The notes: generated from the sequence alone by a model not told the origin. A stretch of DNA of 11,750 nucleotides from Elusimicrobiota bacterium (GCA_023249835.1 JAHFBY010000015.1:1-11750), one strand, 5' to 3'. Positions 1 through 7,603 are shown, counted from the stretch's first letter. Numbers and translations are program-made.

Positions 1-274
1 TTAAACCACGTAAAATGGTGTCAGAAACACGAAAATGGTGCGTTAAAAGCGCCGGCACTTGGGGCGGCGCTGTAAAAACCAAATAAAGATAGTACCCTTC
101 ACGGTTATGTTTAATTTGGTAAGAGAGCCTCCTCCGGCCCCAGGACTCGGTAAAGGATATTTTGCCCTCAGCGCGCGTAATGATGGACTTCACTTTTTCA
201 AATGTAGCGTCGATTTTTTCTTGCGGCAGTTCCGCTGGACAGATAAAGATTGTTTCGTATTTATTTGGCGTCAT
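1..274 (-). CDS. rpsF: 30S ribosomal protein bS6 (partial, C-terminus beyond window)
   Basis: Ribosomal protein bS6 binds the central domain of 16S rRNA as a partner of bS18 in the 30S platform. Ninety-one residues are readable without a stop before the window edge cuts the C-terminus. The N-terminus (MTPNKYETIFICPAELPQ), the AEGKI segment, the hallmark WGRRRLSYQIK block at about residues 47-57 and the final RVSDTILRGL align with the bS6 fold. The ATG at 272-274 is preceded by the Shine-Dalgarno AGGAAA (281-286, minus strand) at a spacing of 6 nt, which fixes the start. It follows ychF on the same strand after a 153-nt gap that holds its own candidate promoter and leader. In many bacteria ssb and rpsR follow rpsF; they would lie off the left edge. 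This short ORF is easily missed by a length-filtered caller because it is truncated. Confidence 0.96.
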   Translation of the reverse strand, partial: MTPNKYETIFICPAELPQEKIDATFEKVKSIITRAEGKISFTESWGRRRLSYQIKHNREGYYLYLVFTAPPQVPALLTHHFRVSDTILRGL

Positions 275-354
275 TTTTACTTTCCTATTTAAAGCCGAAA
301 AAGCATCGGAAGGCATAACTATAACCTTCGTTCCTTTAGGCTATTTAAGATGAT
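275..354 (-). promoter_or_regulatory. Candidate rpsF leader with S6:S18-type autoregulatory fold
   Basis: This is the predicted 80-nt 5' leader of rpsF. Seen in the sequence on the minus strand: CCTAAAG (340-334) can pair with CTT...TAGG (294-284), and that TAGG overlaps the rpsF Shine-Dalgarno (281-286). Inside it, GAAGG and CCTTC can pair, and CCGA...TCGG offers an alternative stem that includes a CCG trinucleotide (309-307). Established knowledge: the bS6:bS18 complex represses rpsF in several bacteria by binding a leader with a conserved bulged CCG that mimics its 16S rRNA site. I infer that this leader may do the same. The exact fold was drawn by eye and is not computed. Confidence 0.4.
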
Positions 355-360
355 TCATAC

Positions 361-390
361 ATCATACAATATTCAAGTTCTCAGAATCAA
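361..390 (-). promoter_or_regulatory. Candidate sigma-70 promoter for rpsF
   Basis: On the minus strand TTGATT (385-390) is followed after 18 nt by TATGAT (361-366, 5 of 6 to consensus). The predicted start is near 354, giving an 80-nt leader to the rpsF ATG. This would let the rpsF operon be transcribed apart from ychF, in line with the 153-nt gap. Confidence 0.45.
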
Positions 391-427
391 TAGAAAACTA
401 AATTTTATTTTTGGGGCCACTGTCGGA

Positions 428-1498
428 TCAGTCTCGAAAATGGAAAAAACAGACGTCCCCGTCCTGAACCAAATACTCTTTGCCTTCGGACCGGATTAAT
501 CCCTTTTCTTGTAACGCCTTCTCTGATCCCCATTGGTCAACTTCCTTAAACGAATAGATATCCGCGCGAATAAAGCCCTCCGAAATATCGGTATGAATCT
601 TGCTTGCCGCCACAACCGCGCCGGCGTTGCGCGGAGTGATCCAGGAACGAACCTCAGTGGGACCTGCGGTAAAAAAAGTGACCTGATCCAACAGCCGGTA
701 AGACTCGCGCACTAATCGTTCTAAACCGGTTTCTCCTAAACCGAGTTCTGTGCGAAAGTTCTTCCGGTCCTCATCACTCATCTCTAAAAGTTCGGTTTCT
801 AATTTTATGGAAAGAGTTAACCATCCCGCACCCTGCTCTTTAGCCCACAACTCTAACTTCTTAACCGCTTCCGGGTTAGGGCCATCGCCAATGTTTCCCA
901 CATACAAAATAGGTTTAGCGGAAAGTAGAAAAAAGGGCCTTAACTCCGCTTCGCTTAATCCGCACAACCTAGCATTTTTTCCATCGTCCAAACATTTTTT
1001 AATTTGCTCTAGTTTTTCTAGCTTTTCTTTAGACGTCCGGTCCCCAGAACGAGCCGTCCCTTGGGATTTGCTGATTTGTTTGTCAATGGAATCTAGATCC
1101 GCTAAGATCAGTTCAGTCTCAATCACCTGCACGTCCCGCAGGGGATCTACGCTCCCCATGGTATGGACCACGTTTTCATCGTGAAACAAGCGCACCAAAT
1201 GCACAATCGCGTCCACTTCGCGCACGTGAGAAAGAAACTTATTTCCTAAACCCTCACCCTGACTTGCCCCCTTCACTAAACCGGCAATATCCACGAATTT
1301 AATGGCCGCAGGGGTTAGCTTTTCTGGACTAAATAGTTCTGCTAGCCGCGTTAACCTTGGATCTGGAACCGAAACCATACCCACGTTAGGCTCAATTGTG
1401 GTAAACGGATAGTTAGATGAGGCCACATGCCCGCTGGTTAACAAATTAAAAAGCGATGATTTGCCCACATTGGGCAACCCAACAATACCTATTTCCAT
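428..1498 (-). CDS. ychF: Redox-regulated P-loop ATPase/GTPase YchF (OLA1 family)
   Basis: A cytosolic P-loop NTPase of the Obg-related YchF/OLA1 family. It binds ribosomes and typically hydrolyses ATP rather than GTP. At 356 residues it is close to the usual length of about 363. Visible motifs: G1 GLPNVGKSS (7-15), switch I around PFTT (31-34), G3 DIAG (70-73), a helical coiled-coil insert at about 130-185, and a C-terminal TGS domain from about 270 containing FTAGPTEVRSW, IHTD and GFIRAD blocks typical of the family. The G4 position reads NIGD (202-205), where YchF proteins normally have N-x-x-E. The ATG is preceded by a strong Shine-Dalgarno AGAGGTGG (1506-1513, spacing 7). proB ends only 24 nt upstream, so the two are probably cotranscribed. 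rpsF lies downstream on the same strand, the same order as in Bacillus (ychF then rpsF). Confidence 0.97.
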   Translation of the reverse strand: MEIGIVGLPNVGKSSLFNLLTSGHVASSNYPFTTIEPNVGMVSVPDPRLTRLAELFSPEKLTPAAIKFVDIAGLVKGASQGEGLGNKFLSHVREVDAIVHLVRLFHDENVVHTMGSVDPLRDVQVIETELILADLDSIDKQISKSQGTARSGDRTSKEKLEKLEQIKKCLDDGKNARLCGLSEAELRPFFLLSAKPILYVGNIGDGPNPEAVKKLELWAKEQGAGWLTLSIKLETELLEMSDEDRKNFRTELGLGETGLERLVRESYRLLDQVTFFTAGPTEVRSWITPRNAGAVVAASKIHTDISEGFIRADIYSFKEVDQWGSEKALQEKGLIRSEGKEYLVQDGDVCFFHFRD

Positions 1499-1522
1499 AA
1501 TGTCACCACCTCTCGTTTCTTC

Positions 1523-2629
1523 TTAAATTAAAATTAAAGAATCGCATTGTACGATTTCAAAAGATTTTGCGTAGCGCCCAATAATATCCTGAATTTCTGA
1601 GCTTTTTTTGCCTTTAATTTTTTTCACATCGCCCGAGTCCATGCTAACCACCCCGCGCGCTAAATCCTTACCGTCTTCAGAGACAATCATCACCACGTCC
1701 CCTTTCTGGAAAAATCCATCCACCTTCGTTACCCCCGCCGGCAACAAACTTTTCTTTAAATTTTTTATTGCGTGCCGGGCACCGGCGTCGACCCAAATTT
1801 GCCCTCTGGGGATTGCGCCAAAGAGGATCCAGCGATCTTTAGCAGAAAGTCCGCCTTGCGGTAAAAATCGCGTTCCGACGTTTTCTCCTTTAAAAATGTC
1901 CGGCAAAACTTCGGGAACAAATCCGCTGGCCACCACGGTCAATACCCCGCTAGCAGTTGCAATTCGAGCGGCGTCCAGTTTAGAGGTCATGCCGCCGGTT
2001 CCCAAAGCGCTTTTCTTTCCCTTAACTACCAGACCTTCCACTTCCGGTGTGATTTGCGGAACAATAGAAACCAACTGGCCTTTTCCCCCCAACCCTTTTT
2101 GGGCGTGACCCGAGTAAAGACCTTCCACATCCGTTAAAATAACCAGCAAATCCGCATTGATTTTAGCCGCCACCAACGCAGAAAGCCGGTCGTTATCCCC
2201 AAACTGAATCTCTTCTACGGCAACCGTATCGTTTTCATTAATGATGGGAATGACATTTAAGTCAAGCAGAGTTAATAGGGTTGAACGCGCATTTAAATAT
2301 CTTTTTCTATCTTCAAAATCAGCGCGCGTTAAAAGCACTTGCGCTACGAAAATTTTTTGCCGGGCAAAGAGCTGCTCGTAGCGCTCCATCAAAGCCAATT
2401 GTCCAATCGCAGCGACCGCTTGTTTTTTGCGTAAATCGCGAGGACGCTGACTTAGGCCCATTTTTTTCATGCCCAATCCAATGGCGCCGGAACTAACCAC
2501 AATCACCTCGTGACCCGCGCTAAAAAGCGCCGATATCTCATCTACGATCCGGTCCAGAGGCGCGGGAACGTTTTCTGCAACCGCGGTTACAACCCGCGTG
2601 CCCAATTTTACGACAACTCTTTTTTTCAC
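1523..2629 (-). CDS. proB: Glutamate 5-kinase
   Basis: Catalyses ATP-dependent phosphorylation of L-glutamate to gamma-glutamyl phosphate, the first committed step of proline synthesis, usually under proline feedback inhibition. At 368 residues it matches the two-domain enterobacterial form (367). The amino acid kinase domain (about 1-255) shows VVKLGT with K8, SSGA (46-49), IINENDTV (129-136), FGDNDRLSALVA (143-154), LTDVEGLY (165-172) and GTGGMTSK (210-217). A PUA domain occupies about 275-360. The start is GTG (2627-2629), because MKKRVVVKLG is the expected N-terminus; only a weak Shine-Dalgarno is visible. proA, the next pathway gene and often adjacent, is not in the window. The gene is divergent from the flippase gene across 112 nt and overlaps no neighbour. 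Confidence 0.97.
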   Translation of the reverse strand: MKKRVVVKLGTRVVTAVAENVPAPLDRIVDEISALFSAGHEVIVVSSGAIGLGMKKMGLSQRPRDLRKKQAVAAIGQLALMERYEQLFARQKIFVAQVLLTRADFEDRKRYLNARSTLLTLLDLNVIPIINENDTVAVEEIQFGDNDRLSALVAAKINADLLVILTDVEGLYSGHAQKGLGGKGQLVSIVPQITPEVEGLVVKGKKSALGTGGMTSKLDAARIATASGVLTVVASGFVPEVLPDIFKGENVGTRFLPQGGLSAKDRWILFGAIPRGQIWVDAGARHAIKNLKKSLLPAGVTKVDGFFQKGDVVMIVSEDGKDLARGVVSMDSGDVKKIKGKKSSEIQDIIGRYAKSFEIVQCDSLILI

Positions 2630-2741
2630 CTGATTTTTGACAATACTCTTTTGAAATTTCGCTTGCTTTTCTTCCCGCTATATCTTACCATTTTTAAATC
2701 CTAGAATTGATTCGCGACGCAAAAGGGAGTAGAGATTATCG
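2630..2741. promoter_or_regulatory. Divergent proB / flippase promoter region
   Basis: This 112-nt AT-rich spacer must hold promoters for both flanking genes. On the plus strand TTGACA (2637-2642) is a perfect -35 hexamer, but no good -10 lies 16-18 nt downstream; TATATC at 2679 is too far. On the minus strand TTGCGT followed after about 17 nt by ATTTAA, or a later TAAGAT, are weak options. A GGGAG (2725-2729) 12 nt before the flippase ATG may serve as its ribosome binding site. I see no strong single solution. Confidence 0.3.
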
Positions 2742-3719
2742 ATGTTAAAGAAAATATTTGAAATTTCGCTTGCCCTGCTTGGTCTATCTCTACTCTTGTG
2801 GATGGCCCACCGTATCGGCATGCATAACCTCAAAGAAAGTTTTTTACAGCTCGGCCTAGCGCAGGCTATCTTCCTGGTCGCGATTTATGCGTTATCCCAA
2901 TTTGCTTTTTGCCAAGCCTGGCACGTACTCATGCTTACGGCTAATCCGCACATAAGTTTTTGGCGCAGTTTTAATGCTTACTTGGCCGGAGATGCCTTAA
3001 ACATGACGGTCCCCTCTGCAAACTTAGCTGGCGAGCCGGTAAAGGCTGCGCTGATGCGGCAGGACTTGACTCTTGAACAAGCGATTTCTTCGGTAACCGT
3101 TTATAAATATGCGGACTTTATCAGCATGACCCTGTTCCTGCTAATCGGATGGCTCTTGCATTTTCTAGAGTTCAAACTACCGCTTGCTTGGAACATTGGA
3201 GCGGGAATCATTGTCGCTGGCATGTCTGCTCTATCTTTTGTCCTCTACAAAATTCAAAACCACGGAATTTATCATCCCATAGGAAAATGGCTGGGACGAT
3301 TTAAATGGGTGGGGTGGATCATTTCAAAAATGGAATCCGCCCATTTAATCGATGAATGTATACGCAACTATTATCGACACCACCAAAAATCTTTTGCGTG
3401 GTCGGTTTTTTATAATTTTATAGCTTGGTTCGGCGGGGTAATGGAAATATATATATTTCTTCTATTCTGCGGTAAAAAACCTAACCTAAATGCGGCATTA
3501 ACAATAGAAACATTTTCTATGTTTATCAATAACGTTCTATTTTTTATTCCGGGAAGATTGGGGGTAGGGGAAGGCGGACGAGTGCTGCTCTTTTTCACTT
3601 TGGGCTACCCGCAAACTATGGGCCTGACATATGGCATTATACGACGAATCCGCGAATTGATCTGGATCGGGGCAGGGATGGGGATCCTTATCTTTAAACC
3701 AAAAACGATTGCGCGCTAA
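2742..3719 (+). CDS. Flippase-like integral membrane protein (UPF0104 / AglD / LPG-synthase TM domain family)
   Basis: A 325-residue polytopic inner-membrane protein of the family that covers UPF0104, archaeal AglD, HpnL-like proteins and the flippase domain of MprF. Roles in the family are lipid flipping or transfer; the substrate here is unknown. About seven to eight hydrophobic segments are visible (for example 7-22, 41-58, 125-143, 150-168, 217-241, 260-270, 280-289, 305-317). Family blocks seen are GDALNMTVPSANLAGEPVKA (83-102) and FFIPGRLGVGEGGR (267-280), corresponding to the usual G-E-P-x-K-A and P-G-x-x-G-x-x-E signatures. It is the only complete plus-strand gene. It sits between proB (divergent) and obg (convergent, stop codons 8 nt apart). 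It may act with the glycan cluster to the right, but only distance and theme suggest that. Confidence 0.9.
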   Translation: MLKKIFEISLALLGLSLLLWMAHRIGMHNLKESFLQLGLAQAIFLVAIYALSQFAFCQAWHVLMLTANPHISFWRSFNAYLAGDALNMTVPSANLAGEPVKAALMRQDLTLEQAISSVTVYKYADFISMTLFLLIGWLLHFLEFKLPLAWNIGAGIIVAGMSALSFVLYKIQNHGIYHPIGKWLGRFKWVGWIISKMESAHLIDECIRNYYRHHQKSFAWSVFYNFIAWFGGVMEIYIFLLFCGKKPNLNAALTIETFSMFINNVLFFIPGRLGVGEGGRVLLFFTLGYPQTMGLTYGIIRRIRELIWIGAGMGILIFKPKTIAR

Positions 3720-3727
3720 TCAGGCTT

Positions 3728-5002
3728 TTAATTTTTATCCGGTAAAGAATACTTAAATTCATATTCGCTAATTTTGACGGTATCTCCAGGCAAGACCCCA
3801 AGCTTTTGCAGCTGGCGTTCAACGCCCATCGCACGCAAAATATTTTGGAATCGGGAAACAGCCTCTTCTTGGCTAAAATTAGTCATATTAATTAACCGTT
3901 CAACCTTCTTGCCGCGCACGCGAAAACACTCTTCTTCGCGGAAAACCTTAAACTCATCGGCGAATAAATAATGCGCGTGCGGCGAAAGCGCCGGCTCTTT
4001 AACGTCCGGCTCTTGGGCAGGCGAACGTTCTAAAACCCGGACAATTTCGGTGAACAATGTGGGCAACCCGGCGCCGGTAACAGCTGAAATGGCCCAAACT
4101 TTTTTACTTTTTAAACTTTTTTTGAACTTTTTTAATTGCACATCTGCGCCGGTACAATCCATTTTGTTGGCCACAATAATACAAGGTTTCTGCGCCAGCT
4201 TTTTACTGTATAACGCCAATTCCTTTTTAATGGAGCGATAACACTGCAGAGGGCTCTTGCCGTCAAATCCGGAAATATCAATTAAATGGACGAGAATGCG
4301 AGTGCGTTCAATATGGCGCAAGAAATCAATGCCCAAACCCTTGCCCTCATGCGCGCCACTAATCAATCCGGGAATATCCGCCACCACGAAGTTTTTTTCT
4401 TTATATTGCGCCACTCCTAAATTAGGCGAAAGCGTTGTGAACGGGTAATCGGCAATTTTGGGGCGGGCGGCGGTAATGCGCGAGAGAAGAGTAGATTTAC
4501 CGGCATTAGGGTTGCCAACCAGTCCGACATCAGCCAACATTTTTAATTCCAAATCCAGCGTAAAGTTTTCTCCCGGCTCTCCCTTTTCCGCGATCTTAGG
4601 CGCGACGTTTCGCGAAGTTTTAAATGAACTGTTCCCGCGTCCTCCGCGCCCGCCCTGCGCCACCAAAAGCGGCTCTTTTTCTTGCACTAAATCGCCTAGC
4701 TTTACTCCATCGTTATAAATAATCGTACCGCAAGGCACTTGCACATAAAGATCTAATCCATAGCGCCCATGCTTGTCCCAGGCTTCGCCGCGATTGCCGT
4801 CTTGCGCGCGAATATGAGGGTGGTAACTAATGTCTAAAAGCGTCTTTAAATTAGCGTTCGCCACAAAAAAGATACTCCCGCCACGCCCGCCATTGCCGCC
4901 GTTAGGTCCGCCCAAAGGAATATATTTTTCCCGGCGAAAAGACAAACAGCCATTTCCTCCGGCGCCCGCCTGCACATAAACTCGAACTTTATCAATAAAC
5001 AT
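3728..5002 (-). CDS. obg: GTPase Obg/CgtA
   Basis: Essential ribosome-associated GTPase acting in late 50S assembly and stress signalling. All three domains are present in 424 residues. The glycine-rich Obg fold (1-158) carries GAGGNGCLSFRREK, GGPNGGNGGRGG and GGRGGRGNSSF. The G domain has G1 GNPNAGKS (163-170), switch I PFTT (187-190), G3 DIPG (209-212), G4 NKMD (279-282) and G5 SAVTG (306-310). A C-terminal OCT domain spans about 345-420. The start is ATG; AAGGAA (5014-5019) lies 11 nt upstream, a rather long spacing. It is third in the rplU-rpmA-obg order that is conserved across bacteria, 91 nt after rpmA. Its 3' end faces the plus-strand flippase gene, so the operon ends here. Many bacteria have proB next; here it is displaced beyond the flippase. 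Confidence 0.98.
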   Translation of the reverse strand: MFIDKVRVYVQAGAGGNGCLSFRREKYIPLGGPNGGNGGRGGSIFFVANANLKTLLDISYHPHIRAQDGNRGEAWDKHGRYGLDLYVQVPCGTIIYNDGVKLGDLVQEKEPLLVAQGGRGGRGNSSFKTSRNVAPKIAEKGEPGENFTLDLELKMLADVGLVGNPNAGKSTLLSRITAARPKIADYPFTTLSPNLGVAQYKEKNFVVADIPGLISGAHEGKGLGIDFLRHIERTRILVHLIDISGFDGKSPLQCYRSIKKELALYSKKLAQKPCIIVANKMDCTGADVQLKKFKKSLKSKKVWAISAVTGAGLPTLFTEIVRVLERSPAQEPDVKEPALSPHAHYLFADEFKVFREEECFRVRGKKVERLINMTNFSQEEAVSRFQNILRAMGVERQLQKLGVLPGDTVKISEYEFKYSLPDKN

Positions 5003-5054
5003 TAATGAAATAATTCCTTAAAAGAATTTATTACTGGAAACGAACTGCGATTTA

Positions 5055-5083
5055 AATATAGGGTTAGAAGTAAAGACTGGCTA
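5055..5083 (-). promoter_or_regulatory. Weak internal promoter candidate for obg
   Basis: In the 91-nt rpmA-obg spacer the minus strand has TAGCCA (5078-5083), 17 nt, then TATATT (5055-5060, 5 of 6 to consensus). The predicted start is near 5048. It could give obg extra transcription beyond read-through from the rplU promoter. The -35 is poor, so confidence is low. Confidence 0.3.
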
Positions 5084-5093
5084 AAGGTCAGGG

Positions 5094-5351
5094 TTACGCT
5101 TGCGGGTAGACGCTAATTTGCATCTTCTTTTTTTTTGCCCATTCAAAACGAACAACACCGTGCACGCGAGCGAACAAAGTGTCATCTGAACCAATCCCAA
5201 CATTGGTTCCAGGGTAAAACTTAGTGCCGCGCTGACGAACAATAACAGAACCAGCGGTAACTTTTTGCCCACCGAATGCTTTTACGCCCAGCCTTTGCCC
5301 GTTGCTGTCTCGTCCGTTTGTTGAAGACCCCTGTGATTTTGTACTTGACAT
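5094..5351 (-). CDS. rpmA: 50S ribosomal protein bL27
   Basis: bL27 sits next to the peptidyl-transferase centre, its flexible N-terminus reaching the tRNA acceptor ends. This protein has 85 residues, the normal length. Hallmarks visible are [22 protein letters not shown] (8-29) and [25 protein letters not shown] (37-61). The N-terminus reads [10 protein letters not shown]. Usual forms are AHKK or ATKK after the initiator Met, so one of the two conserved lysines is replaced by Thr. There is no Firmicutes-type cleaved N-terminal extension and no Prp protease gene between rplU and rpmA. The ATG has AGGAT (5358-5362) 6 nt upstream. The gap after rplU is 23 nt, so the two are cotranscribed. Confidence 0.98.
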   Translation of the reverse strand: MSSTKSQGSSTNGRDSNGQRLGVKAFGGQKVTAGSVIVRQRGTKFYPGTNVGIGSDDTLFARVHGVVRFEWAKKKKMQISVYPQA

Positions 5352-5374
5352 GGTATTATCCTATTAATTTAAAA

Positions 5375-5695
5375 TTATTTTGTAGTTACGATTTCTTTAA
5401 TTTCCACCTGAGTTAGGTTTTGACGGTGGCCCTGCATTTTCTTATACCCTTTTTTAGGTCGCTTCTTAAAAATTAAAACTTTTTCATTTCGGAATTGATC
5501 CACTACCCTGCCAAGAACCTTGCTCTCCGCAAGGTAAGGCTGTCCGATTTGCGCGCCGGACTCATCGCCCCGAACCAAGAGCACCTGCGAGAACTCGACT
5601 TCGCTACCCACATCGTTAGGCAACTTCTCTACGTTGAGTTTCATACCTTTCTCAACCTTATATTGTTTGCCGCCAGTTTGAATAATTGCGTACAT
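5375..5695 (-). CDS. rplU: 50S ribosomal protein bL21
   Basis: bL21 is a 23S rRNA-binding protein of the large subunit, found near bL20. This one has 106 residues, typical length. It opens MYAIIQTGGKQYKVEKGMKL, the invariant family start, which secures the ATG at 5693-5695. Further marks are FKKRPKKGYKKMQGHRQ (76-92), the basic rRNA-binding part. It leads the rplU-rpmA-obg operon. No Shine-Dalgarno is present in front of the start. Instead a near-consensus -10 box ends 9 nt before the ATG, so translation is expected from a leaderless or almost leaderless mRNA. Confidence 0.98.
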   Translation of the reverse strand: MYAIIQTGGKQYKVEKGMKLNVEKLPNDVGSEVEFSQVLLVRGDESGAQIGQPYLAESKVLGRVVDQFRNEKVLIFKKRPKKGYKKMQGHRQNLTQVEIKEIVTTK

Positions 5696-5704
5696 GATTT
5701 AATG

Positions 5705-5733
5705 ATTATAACAAATGCTTTTAAACAGGTCAA
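5705..5733 (-). promoter_or_regulatory. Near-consensus sigma-70 promoter of rplU-rpmA-obg, leaderless
   Basis: On the minus strand TTGACC (5728-5733, 5 of 6), a 17-nt spacer and a perfect TATAAT (5705-5710) form the best promoter in the window. The predicted transcription start is near 5698, only 0-4 nt upstream of the rplU ATG (5695). The promoter lies wholly in the 61-nt gap after the upstream membrane-protein gene, which marks the boundary between the glycan cluster and the ribosomal operon. Confidence 0.8.
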
Positions 5734-5756
5734 CCCTTATTTAAAAAACAATTTGA

Positions 5757-7589
5757 TTAATTCCGGCTAAACTTGAATATTTCCACGCCTTCGTTTTTAT
5801 AGACCAATTTAATGTCTTTATGATCTTCAAAAAACCCTGAATGCATATATTGATCTTCTTTATTCACCCACACATAATAATCCTCCAACAAAGGAACGGC
5901 TTGATCATAATAAGATTGAATCTTGTCTTTATAACTATTGCCGGTTATGAGCTGCGGGTCCAAATGCGCTAAAAACGACCCCCAACTTTTATCTAAGTCA
6001 CTGATATTAAGATGGTCAGCCATCCTTAGTTCATGTTTTATAGTTGTTGAATTTTCCATCCATTTATTATCAAATATGACGCTTGGCTGCAGCGATAAAG
6101 TTTTAAGCAGAACAGCCATTCGCTTGAGGTTTTCATCTGTTGGAGTTTTGGAAATAATGGGAAATCCATCTGCAACTTGCAATTTGACACAAGTATATAA
6201 AGGAAGCAGCCGGCTGGCCGTAGGCGAGGCCGTTAGAATTTTAGAGTCCGTTTGCACGTTTCTATTAATCCATTGAAATGCATTTTCCCAGGTTCCGGGT
6301 AAACCGCAAATTTTATAGTGTTTTTCAGCAAAGCTCTTAACATTGAAAAATGAGAGCACCAAAAGCAAAGTGGTTGCCTGCACTAAACAACCGCTTTTCC
6401 ATTTATATTTTTTAAAACAGCTCACCAGCCAACCGGAAAACATTATGCTGATAAAAAAATTAACGGGGCGGTAGTATATATCCCTTTGGATATAAAAACC
6501 GAGTAAGATATTCATGTTCAACAAAAAAAACGCACCGATCATTGAACTACCTGTCAACAGCCAAAAAACTCTCTCAATTCCCTGATCCTTTAAACCGCTA
6601 ACAATGCTAAGGATTCCAATGAACAAAACAAAGATTGATCCTATATCGAAACTTCGCGAATGCGTCCAACCGGCGCGCATTACTACGCTGGCATCAGTAT
6701 GTGATCGCAGAATATATAGAAATATTAAAGATGAAATAAAACCGAACAAGACGGCAACTGTCATGGGCGCTTTATATAGACGCAAATCTTTTCTAATCAA
6801 TGTGATAATCCAAAATATGCCTATTGCCGACATTCCAAAGGTCCATTCAAAATACCGCACCAATGCTAAAAACCCACCTGAAAAACCAATTAAGGCCGCC
6901 CAGCATATTGAACGCTCGCGAGATTTCTCTAAATATAGTACAAGAGCCAATAACCAGGCTAACAAAAATAGAATGGTGAGCAGGGGCGATACAACGCGCG
7001 TGAATTCTAGGGGCACTTTCAAAAACCCTAAGTTGATAAACAGCCACAGCCATTTGCCGATCGTAGGGATTGTAAAATCAACATAAATCCCTCTAAAAAT
7101 ATCCGCCAGACAAATGGGAATCAACGCGGGCAACGCATATAACCACGGATTAATTTCTTCGGTAACAAATATTTTCCTAAAAAAAATGTACAGGAGAGGA
7201 AACCAAACTCCAAGCAAACCAAACGATATGAATATAAAAGCATCTTGAATTCGAGAAAACGGCAAAGACAAGATCGCTAAAAAATAAAAGTTTACCGCGT
7301 CCAATATCCAGGTAAAGAAATCCCTATTCTCTTTAATATAGGGGTCATAAGGAAACCCGTGAATTCTAATTTGATTTACTTTGGAAAAGGGCGTTTCCGC
7401 CTCCATCGCGACAGCAGGGATGAGAAAATTAGTTGTTCCATTAAACGGCAGTTTTTCCCATTGATCAGGAAGAGAATTACGAAATTTTCCTCTTTGATAA
7501 TTGACGTAGCCAAACTCAAATATACCGAGAAAAACAAGAAAAAGAGAGATTATTGCGACAAAACCTATTTCTTTATATTTCCCGATCAT
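5757..7589 (-). CDS. Polytopic membrane protein, GT-C-like layout (putative glycosyltransferase)
   Basis: I do not recognise a specific family. The 610 residues show an N-terminal membrane helix (9-29), a soluble first loop of about 60 residues (30-90), then about eleven to twelve more hydrophobic segments up to about 415, and a soluble C-terminal domain (about 425-610). This plan, and the phrase TWENAFQWINRNVQTDSKILT at about 433-452, resemble GT-C glycosyltransferases (PMT/ArnT/STT3-like), whose C-terminal part often begins with such a W-I-x-x-N-x-x-x-D-S segment. GT-C enzymes use polyprenyl-linked sugars on the outer membrane face, which fits the upstream polyprenyl-sugar synthase-like GT2 gene. 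The first loop has acidic residues (D42, E45, E63, E65, D82, E87, D90) that could include the catalytic one. It starts 14 nt after the mutase stop with no visible Shine-Dalgarno, suggesting coupled translation. The enzymatic role is an inference. Confidence 0.75.
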   Translation of the reverse strand: MIGKYKEIGFVAIISLFLVFLGIFEFGYVNYQRGKFRNSLPDQWEKLPFNGTTNFLIPAVAMEAETPFSKVNQIRIHGFPYDPYIKENRDFFTWILDAVNFYFLAILSLPFSRIQDAFIFISFGLLGVWFPLLYIFFRKIFVTEEINPWLYALPALIPICLADIFRGIYVDFTIPTIGKWLWLFINLGFLKVPLEFTRVVSPLLTILFLLAWLLALVLYLEKSRERSICWAALIGFSGGFLALVRYFEWTFGMSAIGIFWIITLIRKDLRLYKAPMTVAVLFGFISSLIFLYILRSHTDASVVMRAGWTHSRSFDIGSIFVLFIGILSIVSGLKDQGIERVFWLLTGSSMIGAFFLLNMNILLGFYIQRDIYYRPVNFFISIMFSGWLVSCFKKYKWKSGCLVQATTLLLVLSFFNVKSFAEKHYKICGLPGTWENAFQWINRNVQTDSKILTASPTASRLLPLYTCVKLQVADGFPIISKTPTDENLKRMAVLLKTLSLQPSVIFDNKWMENSTTIKHELRMADHLNISDLDKSWGSFLAHLDPQLITGNSYKDKIQSYYDQAVPLLEDYYVWVNKEDQYMHSGFFEDHKDIKLVYKNEGVEIFKFSRN

Positions 7590-7603
7590 TGTTTTAAAAA
7601 AAA

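Noticed and set aside
750..1184. 144-codon plus-strand reading frame
   Set aside because: Antisense to ychF; composition is that of a shadow frame with no family pattern.
1608..2108. 166-codon plus-strand reading frame
   Set aside because: Lies wholly antisense to proB, whose protein is clearly conserved; a shadow frame.
3720..3727. Bidirectional terminator between the convergent flippase and obg genes
   Set aside because: The 8-bp gap and nearby sequence show no GC-rich stem followed by a T-run in either direction.
5014..5030. AATTC...GAATT inverted repeat upstream of obg
   Set aside because: Only 5 bp, AT-rich, and it includes the obg ribosome binding site; too weak to call a regulator or terminator.
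6604..7086. 160-codon plus-strand reading frame
   Set aside because: Antisense to the polytopic membrane protein; highly basic composition of the type produced by reading hydrophobic codons in reverse.
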